Below the pieces are notes generated by a model. The model was given only the letters and a program-made list of their open reading frames with translations, did not search any database and was not told the DNA's origin. A DNA stretch of 64,000 bases, taken from the NCBI RefSeq assembly GCF_019049255.1, contig NZ_JAGMUJ010000161.1, positions 549,640 to 613,639 of the forward strand, in the 5' to 3' direction. A program made the position numbers and the translations under genes. Source of the stretch: Streptomyces sp. AC558_RSS880 (GTDB lineage: Bacteria > Actinomycetota > Actinomycetes > Streptomycetales > Streptomycetaceae). Below, in pieces: positions 8,003 to 16,782 of this stretch (position 1 is the first letter of the stretch; each line of letters opens with the position of its first letter).

Positions 8003-10198
8003 CTACTCCTCGGCCGAAAGAGCGACGTCCGCCGCGGCCTCCGGGCCTTGTTCGAGGAGGACGGTGAATCCGTCCTCGTTCAGAACCGGCACCTTGAGTT
8101 GCATCGCCTTGTCGTATTTCGTACCGGGATTGTCACCCACGACCACGAACGACGTCTTCTTGGAGACGGATCCGGTCACCTTCGCCCCCTGACCCTGCAG
8201 CGCCTCCTTCGCGCCGTCCCGGGTGAAGTTCTCCAGCGTTCCGGTCACCACGACGGTGAGCCCTTCCAGCGGGCGGGGCCCCTCGTCCTCCCCGGCCCCC
8301 TCGTCCTCCATACGGACACCGGCCGCCTTCCACTTGCGGATGATCTCCCGGTGCCAGTCCTCGGCGAACCACTCCTTCACGGAGGCGGCGATGATGCCGC
8401 CGACCCCCGCGGTCTCCGCCAGCTCCTTCTCGGTGGCCTGCTCGATGCGGTCGACGGAGCGGAACTCACGGGCCAGCGCCTCCGCCGCGACCGGGCCGAC
8501 GTGACGGATCGACAGACTGGTCAGCACGCGCGCCAGCGGACGCTCCTTAGCCGCCGCGATGTTCGCCAGCATCGCGACCGCGTTCTTCCTCGGCTCGCCC
8601 TCCTGGTTGGCGAAGACGGTGGCGACCTTCTCCTCGCCGGTCTTCGGGTCCCGCTTGGGCAGCCCGCTGTCCTGGTCGAGGACGTACGCCTTGATGGGCA
8701 GCAACTGCTCGATGGTGAGGTCGAACAGGTCGCCCTCGTCCCGCAGCGGCGGGTCCTCCGGCTCCAGCGGCCTGGTCAGCGCCGCCGCGGCGACATAGCC
8801 GAAGTGCTCGATGTCCAGCGCCTTGCGCCCGGCGAGGTAGAACAGCCGCTCCCGCAACTGGGCCGGACACGTACGGGCGTTGGGGCAGCGCAGGTCGACG
8901 TCGCCCTCCTTCATCGCCTTCAGCGGCGTACCGCACTCCGGGCACTCGGCCGGCATCACGAACTCGCGCTCGCTGCCGTCCCGCAGGTCGGCGACCGGGC
9001 CGAGGATCTCGGGGATGACGTCACCGGCCTTGCGCAGCACCACCGTGTCGCCGATGAGGACACCCTTGGCCTTGACCACGTCCTGGTTGTGCAGCGTGGC
9101 GAACTCGACCTCGGACCCGGCCACCGTGACCGGTTCGACCTGGGCGTACGGCGTGACCCTGCCCGTACGGCCCACACCCACACGGATGTCGACCAGCTTG
9201 GTGTTGACCTCCTCGGGCGCGTACTTGTACGCGATGGCCCAGCGCGGGGCGCGCGAGGTGGTGCCGAGACGGCCCTGCAGGGAGATCTCGTCGAGCTTGA
9301 CGACGACCCCGTCGATCTCGTGCGCCACGGAGTGCCGGTTCTCGCCGTAGTGGGCGATGAACTCCCGTACGCCGGCGAGGTCGTCGACCACCTTGTTGTG
9401 CTCGGAGGTCGGCAGACCCCAGGTCTTGAGCAGGTCGTAGCCCTGGGACAGGCGGGTCATGCCCTTGAACCCCTCCAGGACGCCGATGCCGTGGACCACC
9501 ATGTGCAGCGGGCGGGAGGCGGTGACTCGGGGGTCCTTCTGGCGCAGCGAACCGGCCGCCGCGTTGCGCGGGTTGGCGAAGGGCTTGTCGCCGGCCGCGT
9601 TCAGCCGCGCGTTGAGCTCCTGGAACTTCTCCATCGGGAAGTAGACCTCGCCCCGGATCTCCACCAGATCCGGAACCTCGTCGCCCTTCAGCCGGTCCGG
9701 GATCTCGGCGATGGTGCGCACGTTGGGCGTGATGTCCTCGCCGGTGCGGCCGTCGCCGCGGGTCGCCGCGCGGACGAGCCGGCCCTTCTCGTAGGTGAGG
9801 TTGACGGCGAGGCCGTCGACCTTCAGCTCGCACAGGAAGTGGTACTTCTGCGTGCCCAGTTCCCGGTGGATGCGCTCCACCCAGGCGGCGAGGTCGTCGT
9901 CGTTGAACGTGTTGTCGAGGGAGAGCATGCGTGAGCGGTGCTCGACGGAGGTGAACTCCGTCTCGTACGCCCCGGCGACCTTCTGGGTCGGCGAGTCGGG
10001 GGTGCGCAGCTCGGGGTGCTCCTCCTCCAGCGCCTCCAGTTCGCGCAGCAGCCGGTCGAAGTCGGCGTCGCTGATGACGGGGGCGTCGTTCACGTAGTAC
10101 CGGAAGCGGTGCTCCTCGATCTGCTCAGCGAGCCTGGCGTGCTTCTCCCGTGCCTCGGCGGGCACGCTCGTCGTCTCCGCTTGCTTGTCGCCGGCCAC
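8003..10198 (-). CDS. ligA: NAD-dependent DNA ligase
   Basis: 731 residues from the GTG at 10198, with GGGAGGA about 8 bases upstream; an earlier in-frame ATG would overlap the neighbouring gene. The Ia domain holds FRYYVNDAP (NMN binding). The adenylation domain has the active-site Lys in CELKVDGLAV near residue 124. The OB fold and a four-Cys zinc motif (CPECGTPL, then CPNARTCPAQ), helix-hairpin-helix repeats and a C-terminal BRCT domain (GLTVVVTGTLENFTRDGAKE) complete the family layout. It seals nicks in replication and repair and is essential in bacteria. The upstream MetE-like gene ends 14 bases before it, so the two are probably co-transcribed. Confidence 0.98.
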   Translation of the reverse strand: MAGDKQAETTSVPAEAREKHARLAEQIEEHRFRYYVNDAPVISDADFDRLLRELEALEEEHPELRTPDSPTQKVAGAYETEFTSVEHRSRMLSLDNTFNDDDLAAWVERIHRELGTQKYHFLCELKVDGLAVNLTYEKGRLVRAATRGDGRTGEDITPNVRTIAEIPDRLKGDEVPDLVEIRGEVYFPMEKFQELNARLNAAGDKPFANPRNAAAGSLRQKDPRVTASRPLHMVVHGIGVLEGFKGMTRLSQGYDLLKTWGLPTSEHNKVVDDLAGVREFIAHYGENRHSVAHEIDGVVVKLDEISLQGRLGTTSRAPRWAIAYKYAPEEVNTKLVDIRVGVGRTGRVTPYAQVEPVTVAGSEVEFATLHNQDVVKAKGVLIGDTVVLRKAGDVIPEILGPVADLRDGSEREFVMPAECPECGTPLKAMKEGDVDLRCPNARTCPAQLRERLFYLAGRKALDIEHFGYVAAAALTRPLEPEDPPLRDEGDLFDLTIEQLLPIKAYVLDQDSGLPKRDPKTGEEKVATVFANQEGEPRKNAVAMLANIAAAKERPLARVLTSLSIRHVGPVAAEALAREFRSVDRIEQATEKELAETAGVGGIIAASVKEWFAEDWHREIIRKWKAAGVRMEDEGAGEDEGPRPLEGLTVVVTGTLENFTRDGAKEALQGQGAKVTGSVSKKTSFVVVGDNPGTKYDKAMQLKVPVLNEDGFTVLLEQGPEAAADVALSAEE

Positions 10199-10212
10199 CG
10201 TGTGTCCTCCCG

Positions 10213-11220
10213 TCACTCTGGGTTGTCCGCGAGGGATCTCGCCGCCCGGACGCACTGGGCGAGGGCCCTGCGCGCGTACTCCGGGGAAGCCCCCGCGAGT
10301 CCGCACGCCGGAGTGAGCGTGACCGCCTCCGGGAGGAGTCCCGGCCGCAGCCCCAGCCTGCGCCAGAGCGTCCTGACACCCATGACGCTACCGCCAGGGT
10401 CCGACAACGGGCCGTCCGTGCCCGGAACGACGCCGGCGAACAGCCGGGTCCCGCTCTCCACCGCTTCCCCGATCGTTTCGTCGTCACGCTCGGTGAGGAG
10501 GGAGAAGTCGAAGGAGATCGCCGCCGCGCCCGCCCGGCGCAGCAGGGCGAACGGGACGTCCGGTGCGCACGAGTGGACCACGACGGGCCCGTCGTCGTGC
10601 ACCCCGACGACGTCCCGCAGCGTGGCCTCGACGATCTGCCGGTCCACCGCGCGGTGGGTGCGGTAGCCGCTGGCGCTCCTCACCTGTCCGCGCAGTACGG
10701 CGGTGAGGGAGGGCTCGTCGAGCTGCAGGACGAGCTGTGCGCCGGGTACGCGCCGCCGCACCTCGGCGAGGTGGAGGCGCAGTCCCTCGGCGAGGGAGGC
10801 GGCGAGGTCGCGGCAGGCGCCGAGGTCGGAGAGGGCGGCCTCTCCGTTCTTCAGCTCCAGGGCGGCGGCGAGCGTCCACGGGCCGACCGCCTGGACCTTC
10901 AGGGGCCCCTGATACTCCTGGGTGAACTCCTCCAGCGCGTCGAGGTCCTCACCGAGCCAGGAGCGGGCGCGCTTGGTGTCGCGGCCCGGGCGGTCGCCGA
11001 TGCGCCAGCCGCTGGGCTCCACGCGGGCGTACAGCTCCACGAGCATGCCCGCGGTGCGGCCGATCATGTCCGCGCCGGGGCCGCGGGCGGGGAGCTCGGG
11101 GAGGTGCGGGAAGGTCTCGAAGCTGCCGGTGACTGTTCTGGCGGCCTCTCGGGCGTCCCCGCCCGGCATGGAGCCGATGCCGGTGGCGGGGCCGAGGCTG
11201 AACTGGCTGTTTTCGCTCAC
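10213..11220 (-). CDS. MetE C-terminal-like (cobalamin-independent) methionine synthase family protein
   Basis: 335 residues from the GTG at 11220 (VSENSQFSLGPATGIGSMPG). It corresponds to the catalytic C-terminal barrel of MetE only, about half the length of full MetE. The zinc-ligand pattern is retained: His and Cys in VVVHSCAPD and a late Cys in LTPACGLAG. The LQLDEPSLTAV segment matches the barrel core. Whether such short proteins methylate homocysteine or act on another thiol or corrinoid substrate is not decided by sequence. It is the first gene of a pair with ligA. Confidence 0.85.
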   Translation of the reverse strand: MSENSQFSLGPATGIGSMPGGDAREAARTVTGSFETFPHLPELPARGPGADMIGRTAGMLVELYARVEPSGWRIGDRPGRDTKRARSWLGEDLDALEEFTQEYQGPLKVQAVGPWTLAAALELKNGEAALSDLGACRDLAASLAEGLRLHLAEVRRRVPGAQLVLQLDEPSLTAVLRGQVRSASGYRTHRAVDRQIVEATLRDVVGVHDDGPVVVHSCAPDVPFALLRRAGAAAISFDFSLLTERDDETIGEAVESGTRLFAGVVPGTDGPLSDPGGSVMGVRTLWRRLGLRPGLLPEAVTLTPACGLAGASPEYARRALAQCVRAARSLADNPE

Positions 11221-11242
11221 CCGTAGAGCGTACGGAGGTTTT

Positions 11243-11335
11243 CCGCCCCCGCCGCCCCTACCCGTCCCGTACCCGGGGGCGCTGCCCCCGGACCCCCGGC
11301 TCCTCAAACTCCCCCAGAGGGGCTGTTCGTCACCG
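11243..11335 (+). repeat. dispersed Streptomyces intergenic repeat, copy 1
   Basis: A C-rich run is followed by CGGGGGC-GCT-GCCCCCG (7-bp stem, 11274-11290), then a CTCCTCAAAC block and an AGGGGCTG end. The second copy is at 20125-20220, with the same order of blocks. The copies sit at 3' ends of genes. The hairpin could end transcription. I recognise the pattern from other Streptomyces intergenic regions, from memory. Confidence 0.65.
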
Positions 11336-12019
11336 GCCCGGTCGTACGGTGAGGTCGTTGATCTCCGCGTCCCTCGGCAGGTCCAGGGCCGTGATGATCG
11401 TCGTGGCGACCGACTCGGGGTCGATCCACCGCGCGGGGTCGTACTCCTTGCCCTCCTGCTGGTGGACCTTGGCCTGCATCGGACTGGCCGTGCGGCCGGG
11501 GTAGACCGAGGTGACGCGGACGCCGCCCGCGTGCTCCTCGTGGCGCAGGGAGTCCGCGAGGGCCTTCAGACCGTGCTTGGAGGCGGCGTACGCGGACCAG
11601 TCGGCGTGGGCGGCCAGGCCGGCGCCGGAGTTGACGAAGATCACGTGGCCCCGGCTCGCGCGGAGCTGGGGCAGGAAGTGACGGGTCAGCTCGGCGGGGG
11701 CGATCAGGTTGACGTTGAGCTGGTGCCGCCAGGTCTTCGGGGTCAGCTCGCCGACCGGGCCGAGGTCGACCACGCCGGCGATGTGCAGGAGGGAGTCCAC
11801 CCGGTCCGGGAGCGACTGGTGGGAGAAGGCCCAGGAGAGCTTGTCCGGGTCCGCCAGGTCGCCGACGAGGGTGCGGGCGCCGGGGAACCGGGCCGCCAGT
11901 TCCTTCGCCCGGCCCGCGTCGCGCGCGTGCAGGACGAGTTCGTCGCCGCGCGCGTGCAGACGGCGGGCGACGGCCGCGCCGATGCCGGAGCCCGCTCCGG
12001 TGATCACATGTGTAGCCAT
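11330..12019 (-). CDS. short-chain dehydrogenase/reductase
   Basis: 229 residues. Rossmann N-terminus HVITGAGSGIGAAVARRL (TGxxxGIG motif, NADP-type arginines following), NNAG-equivalent LLHIAGVVDLG, catalytic Ser in VFVNSGAGLAAHADW, and Tyr-x-x-x-Lys in SAYAASKHG. It is therefore a classical SDR with the complete active site; the substrate is unknown. A second ATG three codons upstream (12028) is possible. It lies 27 bases downstream of nothing on its own strand except the LOG-family gene, whose stop is at 12047, so it may be the last gene of the run methyltransferase, LOG protein, SDR. Confidence 0.9.
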   Translation of the reverse strand: MATHVITGAGSGIGAAVARRLHARGDELVLHARDAGRAKELAARFPGARTLVGDLADPDKLSWAFSHQSLPDRVDSLLHIAGVVDLGPVGELTPKTWRHQLNVNLIAPAELTRHFLPQLRASRGHVIFVNSGAGLAAHADWSAYAASKHGLKALADSLRHEEHAGGVRVTSVYPGRTASPMQAKVHQQEGKEYDPARWIDPESVATTIITALDLPRDAEINDLTVRPGR

Positions 12020-12046
12020 GCCCGCCATGCTCGCATCACCGCGCGG

Positions 12047-12586
12047 TCACTCCACGCCCAGGCTCTCCTCCAGGTGGGCCAGCGCGCCCACCGGCTCCTC
12101 GGCGAAGAACACCAGGTCGGTCAGCGGGCGGGGCAGGAAGCCCTCGTCCTCCATGCGGCGGAACTGCTCCTTGAGGCCGTCGTAGAAGCCCTCGGTGTTG
12201 AGCAGCACCACCGGCTTCTCGGTGTGCCCGTGCTTCTTCAGCTCCAGGATCTCGGTCGCCTCGTCGAGGGTGCCGGTGCCGCCGACCATGATGACCACCG
12301 CGTCGGCCTTCTCCAGCAGCAGTCGCTTGCGCTCGGCGAGGTCACGCGCGATCACCATCTCGTCGACGCCGGCCCGGGCCTTCGCCGCGAGGAACTCCAC
12401 GGAGACGCCGAGGAGCCGGCCGCCCGCCTCCTCCACACCGTCGGCGACCACCTTCATCAGGCCGACGTCCGAACCGCCCCACACCAGCGTGTGCCCGCCC
12501 TTGCCGAGCAGCCGCGCGAACTCCCGCGCGGGGCGTGTGTAGCGTTCGTCGAGGTCGGCGGCGGAGAGAAAGACGCAGATGTTCAC
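12047..12586 (-). CDS. LOG family protein (TIGR00730-type Rossmann fold)
   Basis: 179 residues from the GTG at 12586. Start NICVFLSAADL, nucleotide-binding strand HTLVWGGSDVGLM, ERKRLLLEKADAVV and the family signature GGTGTLDEATEI (PGGxGTxxE type, with Val for Pro) identify the lysine-decarboxylase-like/LOG family. Characterised members are phosphoribohydrolases that free the base from cytokinin or other nucleoside 5'-monophosphates. The bacterial substrate is uncertain. Its start overlaps the stop of the methyltransferase by four bases (GTGA), which implies coupled translation. Confidence 0.9.
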   Translation of the reverse strand: MNICVFLSAADLDERYTRPAREFARLLGKGGHTLVWGGSDVGLMKVVADGVEEAGGRLLGVSVEFLAAKARAGVDEMVIARDLAERKRLLLEKADAVVIMVGGTGTLDEATEILELKKHGHTEKPVVLLNTEGFYDGLKEQFRRMEDEGFLPRPLTDLVFFAEEPVGALAHLEESLGVE

Positions 12587-13386
12587 GGACCCACAGTACG
12601 GGCCCGGTCGGACATCGCGGTCAGCCGCATCTTCGACTGCCGGTGCGGCAGCTCCTCCCAGTCGTCCATGAACCGGGCCGACAGACCGTACCCGGCGGCC
12701 AGGTCCACGAGCGTCTCCGTCCGGTAGTAGAAGTCCTCGTGCAGCACCTGGTGCTCCTCGCCCTCCGTGCGGTCGAAGGTGAAGTCGAAGAACCCGCCGG
12801 GCGCCAGCACCCTCCCGACGTGCGCGAAGCACTCCTCGATGACGTGCCGGGGCGAGTGCGAGAAGACGCTGTGCGCGTGGACGACGTCGAAGTGCCCGTC
12901 GGGCAGGAAGGCGAAGGTGAGGTCGTCCGCGAGGGTGAGGTACGGCATCCTGGCCTGGAGTCCGTCGCGCACGAGGGTGTCCTGGGCGGCGAGCAGGATG
13001 TGCGGCGAGATGTCGATGCCGTAGTAGTGGCCGGGTTCCAGGTGGTCGATGAACAGGCGTCCCGCGCGGAGGTTGCCGCAGCCGATCTCCAGCATCCGGT
13101 GGTGCGGCTCCAGGCCGTGCCGCAGCAGGTAGTCGAACTGCATCCGGCCGATGCGCGCCCACTGCTCGCGCGAGGGGTTGTGGCCGACCGCCGCCTCGGC
13201 GCCGCGGGCCGTGTCGGAGGCCATCACCGCGCGGTAGTAGGCGATGTGGTCGCGGTTGCGCAGCCGCAGCCAGGTGTCGCGCAGCGCGCGCCGCGCGTGG
13301 GCGGGGACGCGCCCCGGATGGCGCAGGGCGTAGCGGGCCCGGTGGGCGAGGGTGCCGCGGTTCCGGCCGGTGTCCTTGGCTCCCAT
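12583..13386 (-). CDS. class I SAM-dependent methyltransferase
   Basis: 267 residues. Motif I is MLEIGCGNLRAGRLFI; motif II is seen as GIDISPHILLAAQ; the post-II acidic region is FDVVHAHSVFSH; motif III is VGRVLAPGGFFDFTF. The N-terminal 90 residues are basic and Arg-rich (RHPGRVPAHARRALRDTWLR), which suggests contact with a polyanion or membrane. The acceptor is unknown. Translationally coupled to the LOG-family gene by a GTGA overlap and divergent from the DUF427 gene 86 bases away. Confidence 0.87.
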   Translation of the reverse strand: MGAKDTGRNRGTLAHRARYALRHPGRVPAHARRALRDTWLRLRNRDHIAYYRAVMASDTARGAEAAVGHNPSREQWARIGRMQFDYLLRHGLEPHHRMLEIGCGNLRAGRLFIDHLEPGHYYGIDISPHILLAAQDTLVRDGLQARMPYLTLADDLTFAFLPDGHFDVVHAHSVFSHSPRHVIEECFAHVGRVLAPGGFFDFTFDRTEGEEHQVLHEDFYYRTETLVDLAAGYGLSARFMDDWEELPHRQSKMRLTAMSDRARTVGP

Positions 13387-13472
13387 GGGTCCTCCTGCGG
13401 TTCCTCCTCGGGAAGAAGTCCGCTTCAGCGTGCGCTGTACTCACGGAGTCGGCCACCCGAGGAGGGACGATC

Positions 13473-13796
13473 GTGACCACAGGCCATCGCATCACCATCG
13501 AGGCCAGTGACCGGCACGTGCGCGTGGTGCACGGCGGGCAGGTGCTGGCGGAGAGCGACGGGGCACTGCTGCTGAAGGAGACGGGCTGTCCGGACCGGTA
13601 CTACATCCCGCCGGCGGACGTACGGCTGGACCTGCTGACGCCCTCCGAGACGCACACGCGCTGCCCCTTCAAGGGCACCGCCTCCTACTGGTCGCTGCCG
13701 GACGCGGCGGACCTGGCCTGGGCGTACCCGGAGCCGAAGCCGGACGTCGCGCAGATCAAGGACCACCTCTGCTTCTACGAGGTGGAAGTCGGCTGA
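13473..13796 (+). CDS. DUF427 family protein
   Basis: 107 residues, GTG start. The conserved core is complete: VRVVHGGQVLAESDGALLL, YYIPPADVRLDLL, THCPFKG-like TRCPFKGTASYW and the C-terminal FYEVEV. The family is a small single-domain fold with no established activity. Probably monocistronic: the upstream gene is divergent, and the next gene starts 80 bases on. Confidence 0.9.
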   Translation: MTTGHRITIEASDRHVRVVHGGQVLAESDGALLLKETGCPDRYYIPPADVRLDLLTPSETHTRCPFKGTASYWSLPDAADLAWAYPEPKPDVAQIKDHLCFYEVEVG

Positions 13797-13876
13797 TCAC
13801 GTAAACGGGTTGTGATGGGCGAACGCGCCGCCCGCCTCACCGATGAATGCCGCCCCGTGCGGCAGTCTGGCGTGAC

Positions 13877-14656
13877 ATGGACAAGAACATCTCTTCGCGT
13901 GACGGCACCTCCCTGGCGTACGAGAGCGCCGGGCGGGGTGCCACGATCGTTCTCGTCAGCGGCGCGATGTCGACGGGCGGCACGGTGGCCCCGCTGGCGG
14001 CGCCCCTCTCGGAGCGGTTCCGGGTGGTCGTGTACGACCGCCGGGGCCGGGGCGGCAGCGGGGACACGGCGCCGTACGCGGTGGAGCGCGAGGTCGAGGA
14101 CCTGGCGGCGCTGATCGGGGCGGTGGGCGGCGAGGCCGCGCTGTACGGCGTCTCCTCGGGCGGCGCGCTGGCGCTCAGGGCGGCGGCGAGCGGACTGCCG
14201 GTGCACCACGTCGCCGTGTACGAGACGCCGTACGCGATGTCCGAGGAGGACCTCGGGGAGCGGGCGCGCTACACCGAGCGGCTGACGGCGGCGCTCGCCG
14301 AGGGGCGGCGCGGGGACGCGGTGGAGCTCTTCCTGCGGCTGACCGGCCTGGGCGAGGAGGTCATCCGGGGTGCGCGGCAGTCACCGATGTGGGCCGGCAT
14401 GGAGTCCATCGCGCCGAGCCTCGCGTACGACGACGCCGTGATGGGCGACGGGAGCGTCCCGCGCGAGCTGCTGGCGTCGATCCGGGTGCCGGTGCTGTCG
14501 ATCGCGGGCGACGCGAGCCCGGCGTGGATGCGCGAGGCCGCGCGGGCGATCGCGGAGTCCGTCCCCCGGGGCACGTACCGCACCCTGGAGGGCCAGACCC
14601 ATATGGTCGAACCGGACGTCCTGGCCCCGGTCCTGGCGGAGTTCTTCACGCGGTGA
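13877..14656 (+). CDS. alpha/beta hydrolase
   Basis: 259 residues from the ATG at 13877; an earlier in-frame ATG adds ten residues with no better ribosome site. The oxyanion strand ATIVLVSGAMSTGG, nucleophile elbow YGVSSGGALAL (Ser), acid SIAGDASPAWM (Asp) and His in EGQTHMVEPDVLAP give a full catalytic triad in the right order and spacing. The elbow is G-V-S-S-G rather than G-x-S-x-G with a bulky residue, which is common in this Streptomyces subfamily. The substrate is unknown; probably a small ester. Confidence 0.88.
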   Translation: MDKNISSRDGTSLAYESAGRGATIVLVSGAMSTGGTVAPLAAPLSERFRVVVYDRRGRGGSGDTAPYAVEREVEDLAALIGAVGGEAALYGVSSGGALALRAAASGLPVHHVAVYETPYAMSEEDLGERARYTERLTAALAEGRRGDAVELFLRLTGLGEEVIRGARQSPMWAGMESIAPSLAYDDAVMGDGSVPRELLASIRVPVLSIAGDASPAWMREAARAIAESVPRGTYRTLEGQTHMVEPDVLAPVLAEFFTR

Positions 14657-14683
14657 GCCCCCGCCGGACCCTCAGGAGCGCCT

Positions 14684-15814
14684 TCAGGCCACGCCGGCCG
14701 TCGCCCGCACGGTCGAGGCGATCGTCGCCGAGCCGACCACGCGGGTGCCGTCGTACAGGACGACCGCCTGGCCGGGGGCCACGCCGCGGACGGGCTCGGT
14801 GAAGCGCACGCGCAGGTCGCCGTCGACGAGTTCCGCCGTCACCTCGGTCTCGCCGCCGTGGGCGCGCAGCTGGGCGGTGTAGGTGCCGGGACCGGTGGGG
14901 GCGGCGCCGCACCAGCGGGGCTTGACCGCGGTGAGGGCGGTGACGTCGAGGGCGGCCGCGGGACCGACGGTGACCGTGTTGGTCACCGGGGAGATGTCGA
15001 GGACGTAGCGGGGCTTGCCGTCGGGGGCGGGGGTGCCGATCCGCAGGCCCTTGCGCTGGCCGATGGTGAAGCCGTACGCGCCCTCGTGGCTGCCGACCTT
15101 GGTGCCGGACTCGTCGACGATGTCGCCCTCGGCCCTGCCGAGGCGGTTCGCGAGGAAGCCCTGGGTGTCGCCGTCGGCGATGAAGCAGATGTCGTGCGAG
15201 TCGGGCTTCTTGGCGACGGCCAGTCCCCTGCGCTCGGCCTCCGCGCGGATCTCCTCCTTGGTGGTGACCGTGTCGCCGAGGGGGAACATCGCGTGGGCGA
15301 GCTGACGGTCGTCGAGCACGCCGAGGACGTAGCTCTGGTCCTTGGCCATGTCGGAGGCGCGGTGCAGTTCGCGGGTACCGTCCTCGCGCAGGATCACCTG
15401 GGCGTAGTGGCCGGTGCAGACCGCGTCGAAGCCGAGGGCGAGCGCCTTGTCCAGCAGGGCGGCGAACTTGATCTTCTCGTTGCAGCGCAGGCAGGGGTTG
15501 GGGGTGCGGCCGGCCTCGTACTCGGCGACGAAGTCCTCGACGACGTCCTCGCGGAAGCGGTCGGCGAGGTCCCACACGTAGAACGGGATGCCGATGACGT
15601 CGGCGGCGCGGCGGGCGTCGCGCGAGTCCTCGATGGTGCAGCAGCCCCGCGCGCCGGTACGGAACGACTGCGGGTTCGCGGAGAGCGCGAGGTGGACGCC
15701 GGTCACGTCGTGGCCCGCTTCGACCGCGCGGGCGGCGGCGACGGCGGAGTCGACTCCGCCGGACATGGCGGCCAGGACGCGGAGGGGGCGGGAGCGCTGC
15801 GAGGTGTCAGTCAT
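14684..15814 (-). CDS. mnmA: tRNA-specific 2-thiouridylase
   Basis: 376 residues from the ATG at 15814, behind GGAGGGG. It adds sulfur to the wobble uridine (s2U34) of Lys, Glu and Gln tRNAs. The PP-loop AAMSGGVDSAVAA binds ATP. The two catalytic cysteines are in NPCLRCN and HDICFIADGD. The TIGQRKGL segment and the C-terminal beta-barrel are present. Sulfur is supplied by a cysteine desulfurase, and one is encoded nearby at 17641-18810, separated from mnmA by the amidase and the inverted-repeat insert. Divergent from the amidase with 59 bases between starts. Confidence 0.97.
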   Translation of the reverse strand: MTDTSQRSRPLRVLAAMSGGVDSAVAAARAVEAGHDVTGVHLALSANPQSFRTGARGCCTIEDSRDARRAADVIGIPFYVWDLADRFREDVVEDFVAEYEAGRTPNPCLRCNEKIKFAALLDKALALGFDAVCTGHYAQVILREDGTRELHRASDMAKDQSYVLGVLDDRQLAHAMFPLGDTVTTKEEIRAEAERRGLAVAKKPDSHDICFIADGDTQGFLANRLGRAEGDIVDESGTKVGSHEGAYGFTIGQRKGLRIGTPAPDGKPRYVLDISPVTNTVTVGPAAALDVTALTAVKPRWCGAAPTGPGTYTAQLRAHGGETEVTAELVDGDLRVRFTEPVRGVAPGQAVVLYDGTRVVGSATIASTVRATAGVA

Positions 15815-15873
15815 AACCCCTCCAGGGTACGGGGCTCGGGAACCAGGGCCGCCGAATATGCGTTCTCGATCAC

Positions 15874-16593
15874 ATGGCGGCAAGAAGAGCATCCGAGGAC
15901 GGGGACCGGCGCATCGGGCGGCGGGCCCTGATCGTGGGCGGGGTGGCGGCCGCGGCGGGTACGGCGGTGCTGGCACGCGACGAGCTGGCGCGGCTGTGGT
16001 GGCGCATACCCGGGGTCGAGAAGCCGCGCGAGCAGGGCGTGGTCGACTACGCGGGCGCCCGCTGGGTGGCGGCCTCGGACGCCAACTGGCGCCGCGCGGA
16101 CCGGCCGGACGACTTCGGCGTCGACATGGTCATCGTCCACGTCACCCAGGGCAGCTTCGACAGCGCGGTGCAGGCGTTCAAGAACCCGGAGCACAAGGCC
16201 GCCTCGCACTACATCGTGGGCCAGGACGGCCGTGTCACCCAGATGATCCGCGAGCTGGACGTGGCGTACCACGCGGGCAACCGCGACTACAACGAGCGCA
16301 GTGTCGGCATCGAGCACGCGGGCTTCGTGGACCGCCCCGAGGACTTCACGGACGAGATGTACGAGGCGTCGGCCCGCCTGACGGCACGGATATGCGCCCG
16401 CTACGACATACCGGTCGACCGGGAGCACATCATCGGCCACGTCGAGGTGCCGGGCACGGACCACACGGACCCGGGCCCGCACTGGGACTGGGACCGCTAC
16501 ATGAAGCTGGTCCGCCGGGCCCGTACGACGCAGGCGGACACCGGCCCCTCCGGCTCCCCGTCGGCCACGGCGGGCCGGACGAGTGATTCCTGA
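15874..16593 (+). CDS. Tat-exported N-acetylmuramoyl-L-alanine amidase (Amidase_2/PGRP fold)
   Basis: 239 residues. The N-terminus has a twin-arginine signal, RRIGRRALIVGGVAAAAG, with a hydrophobic stretch at residues about 15-34. The catalytic domain follows: IVHVTQGSFDSAV (first Zn His), SHYIVGQDGRVTQMI, AYHAGNRDYNERSVGIEHAG, and HTDPGPHWDWDRY with the second His pair. It should cut the amide between muramic acid and the stem peptide in the wall. The stop codon and the last three residues lie inside the left 61-bp inverted repeat of the insert, so the C-terminus may have been altered by the insertion. Confidence 0.92.
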   Translation: MAARRASEDGDRRIGRRALIVGGVAAAAGTAVLARDELARLWWRIPGVEKPREQGVVDYAGARWVAASDANWRRADRPDDFGVDMVIVHVTQGSFDSAVQAFKNPEHKAASHYIVGQDGRVTQMIRELDVAYHAGNRDYNERSVGIEHAGFVDRPEDFTDEMYEASARLTARICARYDIPVDREHIIGHVEVPGTDHTDPGPHWDWDRYMKLVRRARTTQADTGPSGSPSATAGRTSDS

Positions 16594-16642
16594 CGGTGTC
16601 GGTGGTCGTATGCGATCAGGGATCGCATGACCGGCCGTCCGG
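16582..16642 (+). repeat. left 61-bp inverted repeat with internal palindrome
   Basis: Contains the palindrome ATGCGATCAGGGATCGCAT at 16610-16628 (8-bp arms, 3-bp centre). It overlaps the amidase stop codon (16591-16593). Confidence 0.9.
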
Positions 16643-16782
16643 CTCTTGTGGTCGTGCCGGATCCCGTCGTCGCTCTGCACGCAAAGCGCGGTGAGCAGGG
16701 CGTCCAGGTCATTCGTCACAGATCCCTCCGGGACGCCCTGTCCGGGTTCCCGGACGCACCGTCGGCGTCCAGGACGACTCGT

